A stretch of 64,000 nucleotides of DNA from Pseudoruegeria sp. HB172150 (lineage in GTDB: Bacteria > Pseudomonadota > Alphaproteobacteria > Rhodobacterales > Rhodobacteraceae), in NCBI RefSeq assembly GCF_013184805.1, contig NZ_JAATNG010000001.1, forward strand, positions 992,001 through 1,056,000. Reading direction: 5' to 3'. The notes beneath the pieces were generated by a model, which was not told the DNA's origin, did no database searches, and was given only the letters and a program-made list of their open reading frames with translations. The translations under genes were made by a program, and so were the position numbers. Every line of letters starts with the position of its first letter. The first letter of the stretch is position 1. Positions 17,648-26,557 of this stretch are shown piece by piece.

Positions 17648-19135
17648 TCAGAAGTCGGCTTCACCGCCCTGTTGCCAGGGCTTCACAAGGTTCCCGAAGC
17701 GCGTGAACTGGCTTTCAAAGCTGAGTTCCACCGTGCCGATCGGACCGTGCCGCTGTTTGCCGATGATTACCTCGGCCTTGCCGTGAAGCCGCGACATCCG
17801 TTCCTGCCACCCGGCCATTTCCTCAAGCTTCTCGTCCGACGGTTTCTCGCGTTCCACGTAGTATTCTTCACGGAACACGAACATCACCACGTCGGCATCC
17901 TGCTCGATCGACCCGGATTCTCGCAGGTCCGACAGTTGCGGCCGCTTGTCGTCGCGGCTTTCCACCTGACGGGAGAGCTGGGACAGCGCCACGACGGGGA
18001 TATTCAGCTCCTTCGCGACGGCCTTGAGTCCCATCGAGATCTCGGCGATTTCCTGCACGCGGTTTTCGGCATTGCCGCGCACCAGTTGCAGATAGTCGAT
18101 GATCAGCAAATCCAACCCGTGGGTCCTCTTCAGCCTACGCGCACGGGCGGCAAGCTGTGCAATCGGGATTGCTGGCGTGTCGTCAATGAAGAGCGGGCAG
18201 GCTTCTAGTTCTTTCGCAGCCTCAACGAAGCGGCGGAACTCGGCCTCGGACATGTCGCCTTGTCGGATCTGGTGCGAGGAGATCTCTGACGCTTCGGCGA
18301 GGATCCGGCCGGCAAGCTGCTCGGCGGACATCTCGAGCGAGAAGAACCCTACAACGCCCCCATCGACAGCACCTTCGCTACCATCGGGCAGCAGGCCCTT
18401 CTTGTAGGCCTTGGCGACGTTGAACGCGATGTTGGTGGCGAGCGACGTTTTCCCCATCGACGGGCGGCCGGCGAGGATAAGCAGGTCGGACTTGTGCAGA
18501 CCGCCGAGCTTCTTGTCCATGTCAGTCAGCCCGGTTGAAAGGCCCGCGAGACCGCCTTCACGCTGGTATGCCGCGTTGGCGACGTTCACCGCATCGGTGA
18601 CTGCGCGCAGGAAAGACTGAAAGCCGCTGTCGGCCTGGCCTTCCTCACCCAGCTTGTAGAGCGCCTGTTCCGCCTCGACGATCTGTTCCTTGGGCTCCGA
18701 TGCCACGTCGACCTTCTGCGCCTTGGCCGAGATATCCTGACCAAGGCGGATAAGCTCCCGCCGGATTGCTAGGTCGTAGATCATCTGCGCGTAGTCGCGC
18801 ACAGCAAATGTAGAGATCGCTGCGCCGGCGAGGCGCGCGAGATAGGCGGCCCCACCCAGCTCCTTCAGGCCCTCGTCATCCTCGAGGAACGCTTTCAGCG
18901 TTACGGGGGACGCCAGAGCGTTCTTGGCGATGCGAGCAGCGGCTACCTCGTAAATCCGGGCATGGACCGGATCGTAGAAATGCTGCGGCTGCACGACCGA
19001 GGAGACCTTATCATAAGACTCGTTGTTCGTGAGGATGGCGCCCAGAAGCTGTTGTTCTGCCTCGATATTGTGGGGGAGCACGCCGTCTTGCTCAGACGTG
19101 CCCGGCGCCTGTTGAACGGCGCTTAACTGGTTCAT
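17648..19135 (-). CDS. dnaB: Replicative DNA helicase DnaB
   Basis: A 495-residue hexameric helicase that unwinds DNA at the replication fork. The N-terminal domain carries NIEAEQQLLGAIL and binds DnaG primase. The C-terminal RecA-like domain has Walker A AGRPSMGKTSLA, Walker B LLIIDYLQLV and the arginine-finger region KQRHGPIGTVEL. The length is slightly above the usual 460-480. A perfect DnaA box lies about 75 bases upstream of the start. Confidence 0.97.
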   Translation of the reverse strand: MNQLSAVQQAPGTSEQDGVLPHNIEAEQQLLGAILTNNESYDKVSSVVQPQHFYDPVHARIYEVAAARIAKNALASPVTLKAFLEDDEGLKELGGAAYLARLAGAAISTFAVRDYAQMIYDLAIRRELIRLGQDISAKAQKVDVASEPKEQIVEAEQALYKLGEEGQADSGFQSFLRAVTDAVNVANAAYQREGGLAGLSTGLTDMDKKLGGLHKSDLLILAGRPSMGKTSLATNIAFNVAKAYKKGLLPDGSEGAVDGGVVGFFSLEMSAEQLAGRILAEASEISSHQIRQGDMSEAEFRRFVEAAKELEACPLFIDDTPAIPIAQLAARARRLKRTHGLDLLIIDYLQLVRGNAENRVQEIAEISMGLKAVAKELNIPVVALSQLSRQVESRDDKRPQLSDLRESGSIEQDADVVMFVFREEYYVEREKPSDEKLEEMAGWQERMSRLHGKAEVIIGKQRHGPIGTVELSFESQFTRFGNLVKPWQQGGEADF

Positions 19136-19206
19136 TTTTTGCCCCTGTCCCTAGGTGGTTCGGGCTACATAGCGAAGGCCGGGCCGCTCGGAAATCGGGA
19201 AATCCT

Positions 19207-19215
19207 TGTGGATAA
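19207..19215 (-). promoter_or_regulatory. DnaA box upstream of dnaB
   Basis: TGTGGATAA reads TTATCCACA on the minus strand, a 9/9 match to the DnaA consensus. It lies in the dnaB-pyrE spacer, about 75 bases before dnaB. A single box suggests DnaA control of dnaB rather than an origin. Confidence 0.6.
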
Positions 19216-19260
19216 GCTGCCGATAAGCCGGTGGGTCGCGGTCCTGTTACGCGTTTCTGT

Positions 19261-19277
19261 CGATATTTAGGATATCG
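19261..19277. promoter_or_regulatory. Inverted repeat in the dnaB-pyrE spacer
   Basis: CGATAT-TTAGG-ATATCG is a perfect 6-bp dyad about 130 bases upstream of dnaB, in an AT-rich stretch likely to hold its promoter. Role unknown. Confidence 0.35.
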
Positions 19278-19317
19278 AATGCTGCTCTAAACAAAATGTA
19301 GAGGAGAAAAACGATTC

Positions 19318-19347
19318 TGTGGAGCTTTCATTCACAAAAGCTCCACA
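19318..19347 (-). terminator. Rho-independent terminator after pyrE
   Basis: An 11-bp perfect stem (TGTGGAGCTTT / AAAGCTCCACA) with an 8-base loop. On the minus strand it is followed by GAATCGTTTTTCTCC. It starts 16 bases beyond the pyrE stop, so it should end the pyrC-pyrE transcript before dnaB. Confidence 0.85.
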
Positions 19348-19362
19348 AATATTCTGGCGCGG

Positions 19363-20040
19363 TTACTGCTTGTGTGCTTCCTGCCAGGCACGCGGCGCGG
19401 TGAGGAATTCTTCGACCTCGCGTAGCGTCTCCACGTCGAAGGCCTTGCGCGAGCGGGCGACATTAAGCACGTCCCACCAGGTGCAGAGGTAATGCAGGGC
19501 GACATCGTGCTCCGCCAGTGCTTCGACTGTGCCGGGGAAGATTCCGTAATAGAACAGAACCGCGGTGTGGTTGCAGGTGGCCCCGGTCTCTCGGATCGCG
19601 TCGACGAAGGAGATCTTGGAGCCGCCGTCGGTGGTCAGGTCCTCGACCAGCAGCACGCGTTGGCCCTCGGTCATCACGCCTTCGATGCGGGCGTTGCGGC
19701 CGTAGCCCTTGGGCTTCTTGCGGACATAGGTCATCGGCAGGGCGAGGCGCTCGGCGACGAGGGCCGCGAAGGGGATGCCAGCGGTCTCGCCCCCGGCGAC
19801 GTTGTCGAAGGCTTCGAACCCCGCATCGCGCATGATGGTCATGGCGAGGAAATCCATCAGAGTCGCGCGGATCCGTGGGAAGGAGATAAGCCTGCGGCAG
19901 TCGACATACGTCGGACCGGGCAGGCCGGAGGCATAGATGAAGGGCTCGCGGGCGTTGAAATCGACGGCGCCGATTTCCAGCAGCATCGTGGCGGTCAGGC
20001 GGGCGATTTCATCCTTGGCGGGGAAGGCGGAGGGGATCAC
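19363..20040 (-). CDS. pyrE: Orotate phosphoribosyltransferase
   Basis: A 225-residue enzyme that joins orotate to PRPP to make OMP in pyrimidine synthesis. The PRPP motif is [24 protein letters not shown] holds the flexible-loop lysines, and [16 protein letters not shown] is the family's N-terminal block. It follows pyrC by 134 bases on the same strand, and both act in the same pathway. Confidence 0.96.
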   Translation of the reverse strand: MIPSAFPAKDEIARLTATMLLEIGAVDFNAREPFIYASGLPGPTYVDCRRLISFPRIRATLMDFLAMTIMRDAGFEAFDNVAGGETAGIPFAALVAERLALPMTYVRKKPKGYGRNARIEGVMTEGQRVLLVEDLTTDGGSKISFVDAIRETGATCNHTAVLFYYGIFPGTVEALAEHDVALHYLCTWWDVLNVARSRKAFDVETLREVEEFLTAPRAWQEAHKQ

Positions 20041-20174
20041 TGGGCGAACCTTTCGATTGTGCGGGGGCTGGCGGTCTTCTCCGGGTCGGGTGCCGCCTTT
20101 TGGTGGGCGCCTGCCGTAGTGTCAAGCAAGTGGCGGTAACGGCCGTGACCGGACCGGGTTTCGCGCAGGTTGGA

Positions 20175-21209
20175 CTAGGAAACCCGCCAATGCAGCGGAA
20201 AGCCGGGGTCGAAGACAGTGACCGGGCCGTCGCCACTGTCGACCCTGTCCGGGTAGGTGACCGGGTCGCCCTTGGTCAGCGTGATGGTCTCTTCGTTCGG
20301 CGGCAGACGGTAGAAGGCGGGGCCGTTCAGGGAGGCGAAGGCTTCGAGTGTTTCCAGCGCGGCGGCGGCTTCGAAGACCTCGGCTAGGACCGACATGGTG
20401 TTGGTCGCGGTGAAGCAGCCGGCGCAGCCGCACGCGTGTTCCTTCAGCGCGTCGATATGCGGGGCGCTGTCGGTGCCGAGGAAGAAATGCGGATCGCCGG
20501 AGGTGGCGGCCTTGACCAGGGCGAGGCGGTGTTCCTCGCGCTTTGCGACCGGCAAGCAGTAGTAGTGTGGCTTGATGCCGCCGACGAGGATGTGGTTGCG
20601 GTTGATGACGAGGTGATGGGTGGTGATCGTGCCGCCCATGTCGTCTTGCGACTTCACGTAGTCCACGCCGTTCGCGGTCGTGATATGCTCCATCACCACG
20701 CGCAGGCCACGGGTCGCCTTGCGGACGGGATCGAGGACGCGGTCGATAAAGACGGCTTCGCGGTCGAAGATGTCGACGGCGGGGTCGGTGACCTCGCCGT
20801 GGACGCAGAGCGGCAGGCCGACCTCTGCCATTTTTTCGAGAACGCCGCGCACCTTGTCGAAGTCGCGGACGCCCGAGGCGGAGTTGGTGGTGGCGCCGGC
20901 GGGGTATAGCTTCACCGCCTTGACCAGACCCGACTTTGCGGCGGCGGCGACGTCGGCGGCATCGGTCGTCTCGGTAAGGTAGAGTGTCATCAGCGGCTCG
21001 AAGCTCATGCCGTCGGGTAGGGCGGCGAGGATGCGGTCGCGATAGGCCGCGGCGTCCTTGCCGGTCACAACGGGGGGAACGAGGTTCGGCATGATGATGG
21101 CGCGGGCGAAATGGCGGGCGGTTTCCGGCAGGACAGCCCGCAGCATCGCGCCGTCGCGCAGGTGCAGGTGCCAGTCATCGGGTCGGCGGATCGTGAAGCT
21201 CTGGGTCAT
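20175..21209 (-). CDS. pyrC: Dihydroorotase
   Basis: A 344-residue zinc amidohydrolase that closes carbamoyl-aspartate to dihydroorotate. The metal ligands are seen in [10 protein letters not shown] near the N-terminus, the carboxylated-lysine region [25 protein letters not shown], and the final LGTDSAPH. It is of the short class I-beta type found in gamma- and alphaproteobacteria. The ATG at 21209 is chosen because the conserved part begins there; the frame is open to 21542. It is divergent from ureD. Confidence 0.96.
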   Translation of the reverse strand: MTQSFTIRRPDDWHLHLRDGAMLRAVLPETARHFARAIIMPNLVPPVVTGKDAAAYRDRILAALPDGMSFEPLMTLYLTETTDAADVAAAAKSGLVKAVKLYPAGATTNSASGVRDFDKVRGVLEKMAEVGLPLCVHGEVTDPAVDIFDREAVFIDRVLDPVRKATRGLRVVMEHITTANGVDYVKSQDDMGGTITTHHLVINRNHILVGGIKPHYYCLPVAKREEHRLALVKAATSGDPHFFLGTDSAPHIDALKEHACGCAGCFTATNTMSVLAEVFEAAAALETLEAFASLNGPAFYRLPPNEETITLTKGDPVTYPDRVDSGDGPVTVFDPGFPLHWRVS

Positions 21210-21398
21210 GGGCCTTGGCCATACACAATGGCGGGCGGGCGTGCCACGGCAAAGATGGGCTTCACAAACCGCCTTGGGTTTGGGCAATCTGGCAGCGAAT
21301 GGCTGGCCGGGCAGTGGGGATGTTCCATCAGACGGTCGGCGGGCATTGCCGGGACCGAACCGGGCCCATAGCGTGGAGAGCGGAGAGCCGGAAGCCGA

Positions 21399-22226
21399 AT
21401 GTACGATCAGTCGCATACCCCTACGCAGATGCAGCGCGCCCGCGGGCGGGCGGCGGTGACACTTGCCTGCGTGGACGGGCGGGTGCGGTTGAGGGATCTG
21501 CACCAGTCGGGATCGGCGAAGGCGTTCCTGCCGAAGGTCCACGGCGCGGTGCCCGAGGTTGTATTCCTGAACACCGCGGGCGGGCTGACCGGCGGCGACC
21601 GGATGTCCTATGGTTTGAACGTCGGACTAGGCGCGAAGGCGGTGGCGACGACGCAGACGGCGGAGCGGGCTTACGCGTCCTCGGGCGGATGTGCCGTGCT
21701 GGACGTCGAGATATCGGCGGGAGCGGGGGCAGAAATCGCCTGGCTGCCGCAGGAAACCATCCTGTTCGACCGGGCCGGGTTGGACCGGCGCACGCGGATC
21801 GCGCTGAAAGGCGATGCGTCCTGCCTGATGGCAGAGACGCTGGTGCTGGGCCGCGCGGCGATGGGCGAGACGGTGGAGACGCTGGATCTGACCGATCGGC
21901 GCGAGGTGACACGGGACGGGCGGCCGGTGTTGCTGGAACCCTTGCGGATTGGCACGGACGTACTTGCACGGCGCGATGGCGCGGCAGTACTGGGCGGTGC
22001 ACGTGCGATGGCGACCGTGGCGCTGGTTGCTCCCGGCGGCGAGGACGCGCTGAGCCGGGTCCGCGCTGTGCTGGACGTCGAAGGCACCCGCGCCGCGGCT
22101 TCGGGCTGGGACGGTAAATGCGTCGTTCGCGCGCTGGCCGGCGACGCCTTCCCCCTGCGCCGTTTGGTAGCGCGGGTTCTCATGGCATTTCGGCCCGGAT
22201 CCTTGCCCCGGGTATGGCAGAACTGA
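21399..22226 (+). CDS. ureD: Urease accessory protein UreD
   Basis: A 275-residue accessory protein that binds apo-urease and with UreF and UreG guides nickel and CO2 into the active site. Family blocks are [44 protein letters not shown] and [18 protein letters not shown]. It is the first gene of the urease run, 10 bases before ureA. It is divergent from pyrC with 189 bases between, where no clear operator was recognised. Confidence 0.95.
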   Translation: MYDQSHTPTQMQRARGRAAVTLACVDGRVRLRDLHQSGSAKAFLPKVHGAVPEVVFLNTAGGLTGGDRMSYGLNVGLGAKAVATTQTAERAYASSGGCAVLDVEISAGAGAEIAWLPQETILFDRAGLDRRTRIALKGDASCLMAETLVLGRAAMGETVETLDLTDRREVTRDGRPVLLEPLRIGTDVLARRDGAAVLGGARAMATVALVAPGGEDALSRVRAVLDVEGTRAAASGWDGKCVVRALAGDAFPLRRLVARVLMAFRPGSLPRVWQN

Positions 22227-22236
22227 AGGAGTACGC

Positions 22237-22539
22237 ATGAATCTGACGCCCCGCGAAAAGGACAAGCTGCTGGTCTCGATGGCGGCGATGGTGGCGCGCA
22301 ACCGGCTGGAACGGGGGGTGAAGCTGAACCATCCCGAGGCCATTGCGCTGATCACCGATTACGTGGTCGAGGGCGCGCGCGACGGCCGGTCCGTGGCCGA
22401 GCTGATGGAGGCCGGGGCACATGTGGTGCGTGCAGAGCAGTGCATGGAAGGCATCGCCGAGATGATCCATGACGTGCAGGTCGAGGCGACCTTTCCGGAT
22501 GGAACCAAGCTGGTGACGGTGCACCACCCGATCCGTTGA
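22237..22539 (+). CDS. ureA: Urease subunit gamma
   Basis: The 100-residue small subunit of urease, which hydrolyses urea to ammonia and carbamate. [12 protein letters not shown], the [20 protein letters not shown] core and the end [13 protein letters not shown] are all standard. GAAGGAG precedes the ATG. It is separated from ureB by a small membrane-protein gene rather than being adjacent. Confidence 0.97.
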   Translation: MNLTPREKDKLLVSMAAMVARNRLERGVKLNHPEAIALITDYVVEGARDGRSVAELMEAGAHVVRAEQCMEGIAEMIHDVQVEATFPDGTKLVTVHHPIR

Positions 22540-22555
22540 ACCGAGGGAGGCAAGG

Positions 22556-22837
22556 ATGGGACTGCTGATCACGATGGTACTGGGCCTGCTGGCCGCGGTA
22601 GCCGCGACTTACACCGAGGACCAGGTCAAGGAATGGCTGGACGATTTCCTGATGGCGGAACAGAGGTTGAGTCCCGCCGAGTTGAGACTTTTCGCGCTGC
22701 TGGCCTATCTGATGCTGGCGGCGCTACTTTCATGGGTCATCGGCAATGGCGGCGCGGTCCCACTGATCTTCGGCGCGATGCTGGGCATCTTCATCCCGCG
22801 CGCCATCGACGGTTTTGTGTCAAGCAACAAAGACTGA
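22556..22837 (+). CDS. Small membrane protein within the urease operon
   Basis: A 93-residue protein with an N-terminal hydrophobic segment (residues 1-17), a charged amphipathic stretch ([23 protein letters not shown]) and two C-terminal hydrophobic segments (about 47-62 and 66-82). I do not recognise a characterised family. GGGAGG lies close before the ATG. It is packed between ureA (16 bases) and ureB (19 bases), so it is surely co-transcribed. A role in urea or nickel entry, or only operon hitch-hiking, cannot be decided from sequence. Confidence 0.75.
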   Translation: MGLLITMVLGLLAAVAATYTEDQVKEWLDDFLMAEQRLSPAELRLFALLAYLMLAALLSWVIGNGGAVPLIFGAMLGIFIPRAIDGFVSSNKD

Positions 22838-22856
22838 ATTTCAAGGAGTTACCCAA

Positions 22857-23162
22857 GTGATCCCAGGCGAAATCATTACCGCTCCCGGCGACATCACCCT
22901 GAACGAAGGCGCCGAGGCGATCACGCTGACCGTATCGAACACCGGCGACCGGCCAGTGCAGGTTGGCAGCCACTACCATTTCGCCGAAACGAACACCGCG
23001 CTGGACTTCGACCGCGATGCGGCGATGGGCATGCGGCTCGACATCGCCGCCGGCACCGCTGTGCGGTTCGAGCCGGGCCAAACCCGCGAGGTCAGGCTGG
23101 TTCCATATGGCGGCAAGCGCGAGATCTACGGTTTCAACCAGAAAGTCATGGGAGCGCTGTGA
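22857..23162 (+). CDS. ureB: Urease subunit beta
   Basis: The 101-residue beta subunit of urease. [28 protein letters not shown] and the end [15 protein letters not shown] are diagnostic. The GTG at 22857, preceded by AAGGAG, gives the usual V/M-IPGE start; the frame extends back to 22815 inside the previous gene. Its stop overlaps the start of the next small gene. Confidence 0.96.
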   Translation: MIPGEIITAPGDITLNEGAEAITLTVSNTGDRPVQVGSHYHFAETNTALDFDRDAAMGMRLDIAAGTAVRFEPGQTREVRLVPYGGKREIYGFNQKVMGAL

Positions 23163-23461
23163 TGGATCCGTTCCGCGTCTGGCGGTTCTGGATCGACATG
23201 GCCCGCATGGGCGCCGAGGCGCAGGCGGTCATCGGAATGCGCACGCTCGGGATGGCCGGCCTGTGGCCGGTCTCGCCAGCCGAAACAACGCGCATGGTGC
23301 AGGAAAAGGCCGATGCGTGGAACGAGGCTGTCCACGCCGGGACTGCGGCGATGCTGGCCGCGCCTGTGGCTGCGGCAGAGGCAGCAATGAAGCCCTACCG
23401 CAAACGGACGCGGGCGAACGCGCGCCGGTTGTCCAGGCGTGGCACACAGCGGAAAGCCTGA
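23162..23461 (+). CDS. Phasin-like small protein (often labelled 'antifreeze protein' in roseobacters)
   Basis: A 99-residue helical protein. The N-terminal part, FWIDMARMGAEAQAVIGMR, is followed by SPAETTRMVQEKADAWNEAV, an Ala-rich helix, and a basic tail (RKRTRANARRL). This helical, Ala-rich pattern with a basic end resembles the phasin/PHA-granule-like proteins that roseobacter genomes tend to carry under the misleading name antifreeze protein; this assignment is from memory of the pattern. The start overlaps the ureB stop (GTGATG), so it is translated with the urease operon. A GTG at 23159 is the alternative start. Confidence 0.6.
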   Translation: MDPFRVWRFWIDMARMGAEAQAVIGMRTLGMAGLWPVSPAETTRMVQEKADAWNEAVHAGTAAMLAAPVAAAEAAMKPYRKRTRANARRLSRRGTQRKA

Positions 23462-23485
23462 GGACTTTCACGAAGGGAGGATGCG

Positions 23486-23839
23486 ATGACAACCTACGCC
23501 GGCGGATGCCAGTGCGGTGCGGTACGCTACTCGGTCGAAATGGATGAAATCGCTCAGGGTATCACATGTAACTGCTCTCGCTGCCAGAAACTGGGCTCGG
23601 TTCTTGCCTTTGCACCGCGTGACAACTTCACGCTGGAGAAAGGCGCCGACGCGGTAACGGAATACACCTTCAACCGGCATCAGATACGGCACCAGTTCTG
23701 CAGCACCTGTGGCATTCAGAGCTTTTCCTATGGTGCCATGCCGGATGGCACGGCGATGGTTGCCATAAATATCAATTGCCTCGATGGGGTGGAACCAAGG
23801 GAAATCGAGACAGTGATGTACGACGGTCGCGCGATGTGA
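23486..23839 (+). CDS. GFA/CENP-V family zinc protein
   Basis: A 117-residue protein with the GFA fold. Zinc-binding Cys appear in GGCQCGAVRY, TCNCSRCQKLGS and FCSTCGIQSFSYG, the usual seven-Cys arrangement. The family was named for glutathione-dependent formaldehyde activation, but most members have unknown substrates. GGGAGG precedes the ATG. It follows the ureB-linked gene by 24 bases and may still be in the same transcript. Confidence 0.9.
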   Translation: MTTYAGGCQCGAVRYSVEMDEIAQGITCNCSRCQKLGSVLAFAPRDNFTLEKGADAVTEYTFNRHQIRHQFCSTCGIQSFSYGAMPDGTAMVAININCLDGVEPREIETVMYDGRAM

Positions 23840-23884
23840 CCGCCTCAACGCCGGATGTCCGGCCTCATGACAGGGAGTTGCATC

Positions 23885-24700
23885 ATGTGTCACGCGTGCG
23901 TCATTGAAGGAGCTAGGAAACATATGCTGTCGCGGCGGGATCTGTTCCGTGGCGGCGCTGCGGCCGGGGCTGCGGCGATAGCGGCAGGAGCGTTGTCGGC
24001 GCGGTCTGCTCTGGCCCAGTCCGGCGGAACGGTCATCGACCTGACCCACGCGTATGACAGCGACTTTCCGACTTTCGACGGTGTGCCGGGTATACTGTAC
24101 GAAGAAGCGGTGAATTTCGACGAATCCGGCTACCAATTGTGGAAACTGACTATTTTCGAACACACCGGCACTCATATCGACGCGCCGCTGCACTTCTCCC
24201 GGGATGGAACCTCGGTGGCCGAACTGGCCCCGGAAAACCTGATGTGCCCGCTTTGCGTGGTCGATATCAAAGCCAAAGCGATGGATGACGCCAATGCGGC
24301 TTTAGAGGCCGAAGACATAGAGGCATGGGTGTCTGAAAATGGTGAGATACCTTCCGGCGCGCTGGTCGCCGTGAATTCCGGCTGGTCGGCCAAGCTGGGC
24401 GATCCTTCGTTCCGCAACGATGCGGAGGGCAAATTCGCCTTTCCGGGTTTCGGCAAGTCGGCCACGGACCTGCTGATGGAACTTGGCGCTGCGGCGATTG
24501 GTGTCGACACACTGTCGCTCGATCCCGGCAGCTCTGCCGATTTCGCAGTTCACAACAGCTGGTTGCCGGCGGGATTCTACGGGATCGAGAACCTCGCCAA
24601 CCTGGACCGGATGCCGACGACCGGGGCCACGGTGTTCGTGGGCGTGCCGAAACATGCGAAAGGGACAGGCGGGCCCGCGCGGGTGCTGGCCGTGGTGTAG
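23885..24700 (+). CDS. Tat-exported cyclase-family (PF04199) hydrolase
   Basis: A 271-residue metal-dependent hydrolase of the kynurenine formamidase/isatin hydrolase superfamily. The metal motif HTGTHIDAPLHF is clear, and DLTHAYDSDFPTF gives the N-terminal family block. A twin-arginine signal (SRRDLFRG followed by an Ala-rich segment ending ALAQ) sends it to the periplasm. It is preceded by an unusual MCHACVIEGARKHM leader with two Cys. The ATG at 23885 follows AGGGAG. The substrate is unknown; family members hydrolyse amide or lactam bonds. Confidence 0.87.
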   Translation: MCHACVIEGARKHMLSRRDLFRGGAAAGAAAIAAGALSARSALAQSGGTVIDLTHAYDSDFPTFDGVPGILYEEAVNFDESGYQLWKLTIFEHTGTHIDAPLHFSRDGTSVAELAPENLMCPLCVVDIKAKAMDDANAALEAEDIEAWVSENGEIPSGALVAVNSGWSAKLGDPSFRNDAEGKFAFPGFGKSATDLLMELGAAAIGVDTLSLDPGSSADFAVHNSWLPAGFYGIENLANLDRMPTTGATVFVGVPKHAKGTGGPARVLAVV

Positions 24701-24766
24701 CAAAGCGGCTATGATGCTGCCCGGCCGCTACCATTCAGGCGGCCGTGTGGTTATGGAGTTGATTTG

Positions 24767-25291
24767 ATGAGCGAGATTGAAGTTCGGCGCGTCCGCAGCA
24801 AGGACGATCGCGATGCGGTACGCAGCATGGTCTGGGAATTCTTCGACGCCATGAAGGCGCGCTACCCTGACATGACCGGCGAGATCGACGATTACATCGT
24901 GCATCAGGACCTTGCCGGTCAGCTCGCCGATTTCGACGCCTACTTCATTCCTCCACATGGCGAATGCTTTCTGGCTCTGGAAGGCGACAATCCGCTCGGC
25001 ATCGTCAAGCTGCGCCCCGCAAAGGACGGCGCCGCGGAACTGAACCGCATGTACGTGCGCGAAGCGGGACGCGGTAAGGGTGTCGGGCGCAAGCTGTGCG
25101 GCGCCTGCATCGAGGAAGCCCGCGCGCTCGGCTACCAGACGGTCCTGCTGGACGCTCTCTACCGGCATGTCGAGGCACTGCCGCTCTATCGTTCGCTGGG
25201 CTTCGTGGAATACCACGCGCCGGATCTCTTCAACGCCCACGACCCGCGCGTGATCCACATGCGGCTGGATCTGGCTGAAGTACCTGCCTGA
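24767..25291 (+). CDS. GNAT-family N-acetyltransferase
   Basis: A 174-residue acetyltransferase. The acetyl-CoA loop is REAGRGKGVGRKLC (R/Q-x-x-G-x-G/A type), preceded by the AAELNRMYV strand and followed by YRSLGFVEY, the usual C-terminal motif B. The N-terminus EVRRVRSKDDRDAVRSMVWEFF is typical of small-molecule GNATs. The substrate cannot be predicted. It sits between the cyclase-family gene (66 bases) and a convergent cytochrome gene. Confidence 0.88.
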   Translation: MSEIEVRRVRSKDDRDAVRSMVWEFFDAMKARYPDMTGEIDDYIVHQDLAGQLADFDAYFIPPHGECFLALEGDNPLGIVKLRPAKDGAAELNRMYVREAGRGKGVGRKLCGACIEEARALGYQTVLLDALYRHVEALPLYRSLGFVEYHAPDLFNAHDPRVIHMRLDLAEVPA

Positions 25292-25399
25292 CCGTCGATT
25301 GCGCGCAAGACCCGAAACGCAGCCTCTTATAACGTGAGCCATCCTGGCCGGAGGGTAGTGTCCCCCCGGCAGGACAGTTCGCGCCTGCGGTTAGAATCG

Positions 25400-26236
25400 T
25401 TAGCTGGCGTCAGGCAGCGGCGGCAGCGTGCGCAGGTACAGGATGATCGCATCGAGGTCCTCGGGCGTCATCTTCGACAGGTAGCCGTAGGGCATCGGCG
25501 GCAGCATAGCCGTACCGTCGGGTCGGACGGCCGTGGTTATCATTGTCTTGAGGTCGTCGTCCGAGTATCCGGCAAGGCCGTCTTCGTGCGATGTCAGGTT
25601 GGCGGCGACGGAGGTGCCCCACGGTCCGTGGAACTCGAACCCGCCGCGGCCGAGGTCGGTTTCGACCATCGGACCCTGCGGTCCCATCGGCGTATGGCAT
25701 TCCATGCAGTGGGAAATCGTCCCGGCCATATACTTGCCGTACTCGACCGTCACGCCGCGCTCGGGCGCGGTGACACTTTCCACCGGCGGGCCATAGGCCG
25801 GGGGCAGGGGGATGCGATAGTCAGACTTGCCTGGGTCGTTATCGACCTCCGGCAGCGTGCGCAGGAACATGACCACCGACATCAGGTCGTCGTCGCCGAG
25901 GCCGCGGTAAAACGTGAAGGGCATCGGCGGGCCGATAAGGCTGCCGTCGGGGCGGATACCTTCGCGGATGGCGTGGGCAAGTTCCTCGTCGCTCCAGTCG
26001 GCGACGGCACCGAAGGGTGTGATGTTCGGCGCGATGGCCGTGAACATCTCGTTATCCTCGACGAGGCGACCTGCGAGTTCCATACTCGGAACCGGTCCCT
26101 CCGGGCCAAGTGGGGAGTGGCAGTTGCCGCAGCCCATCGGGCCGCGGACCAGGTATTCGCCGCGCTCGAGACTGGGCTCGGCGCCAGCAGCGCGAGCCGC
26201 CAGCAGAGCTGCGGTCAGGACGATGGCTCGTTGCAT
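25400..26236 (-). CDS. Di-haem cytochrome c family protein
   Basis: A 278-residue periplasmic protein. MQRAIVLTAALLAARAAGAE is a Sec signal. Two haem c sites are seen, CGNCH (about residue 35) and CMECH (about 175), each in a repeat with LMSVVMFLRTLPE or LDAIILYLRTLPP at its end. This repeated design resembles cytochrome subunits of membrane-bound alcohol or aldehyde dehydrogenases, which pass electrons to the respiratory chain. No dehydrogenase gene is adjacent. The ATG at 26236 opens the signal peptide; the frame extends to 26293. It is transcribed against the urease genes and divides ureB from ureC. Confidence 0.88.
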   Translation of the reverse strand: MQRAIVLTAALLAARAAGAEPSLERGEYLVRGPMGCGNCHSPLGPEGPVPSMELAGRLVEDNEMFTAIAPNITPFGAVADWSDEELAHAIREGIRPDGSLIGPPMPFTFYRGLGDDDLMSVVMFLRTLPEVDNDPGKSDYRIPLPPAYGPPVESVTAPERGVTVEYGKYMAGTISHCMECHTPMGPQGPMVETDLGRGGFEFHGPWGTSVAANLTSHEDGLAGYSDDDLKTMITTAVRPDGTAMLPPMPYGYLSKMTPEDLDAIILYLRTLPPLPDAS

Positions 26237-26557
26237 CTTTTGGTGTCTCCTCATGTGTGACCGGGCGAAGGGCGTGCCCGGTCGGAAATGCATCTGGCTT
26301 AAGAATGGCGATGGCGTAGGATGCCGGCTGGCTGCCGGTCAATCGGATTTCAGCGGCGTAACCGTCACGAAATGCTAAATGTTTCTTAAGCTGTGCCGCG
26401 ACGGGCTGGCGGGGGCCGTGAGGCACTGCCCGAAGCTTGAGCAGGGGCTGGAAAAAACGCCGCCAAGCGCTCAGGGAGACTCGACGCCGCCCGTTGCAGC
26501 ACCCTAACGTGGGCGGCGCGGGGCGGTGGCCCCGGACCGCGAGTTACAGGAGACGCC
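26237..26557. other. Spacer between the cytochrome gene and ureC, with a GC-rich hairpin
   Basis: A 321-base divergent promoter region without a convincing gene. Its ureC-proximal part holds CGCCGCCC (26485-26492) and GGGCGGCG (26511-26518), a perfect 8-bp stem with an 18-base loop, ending 39 bases before the ureC ATG. It could be a leader structure in the ureC message. Confidence 0.5.

Noticed and set aside
19136-19362. Replication origin at the dnaB spacer
   Set aside because: Only one consensus DnaA box was found and no AT-rich unwinding region or gidA/parAB/repABC genes are near.
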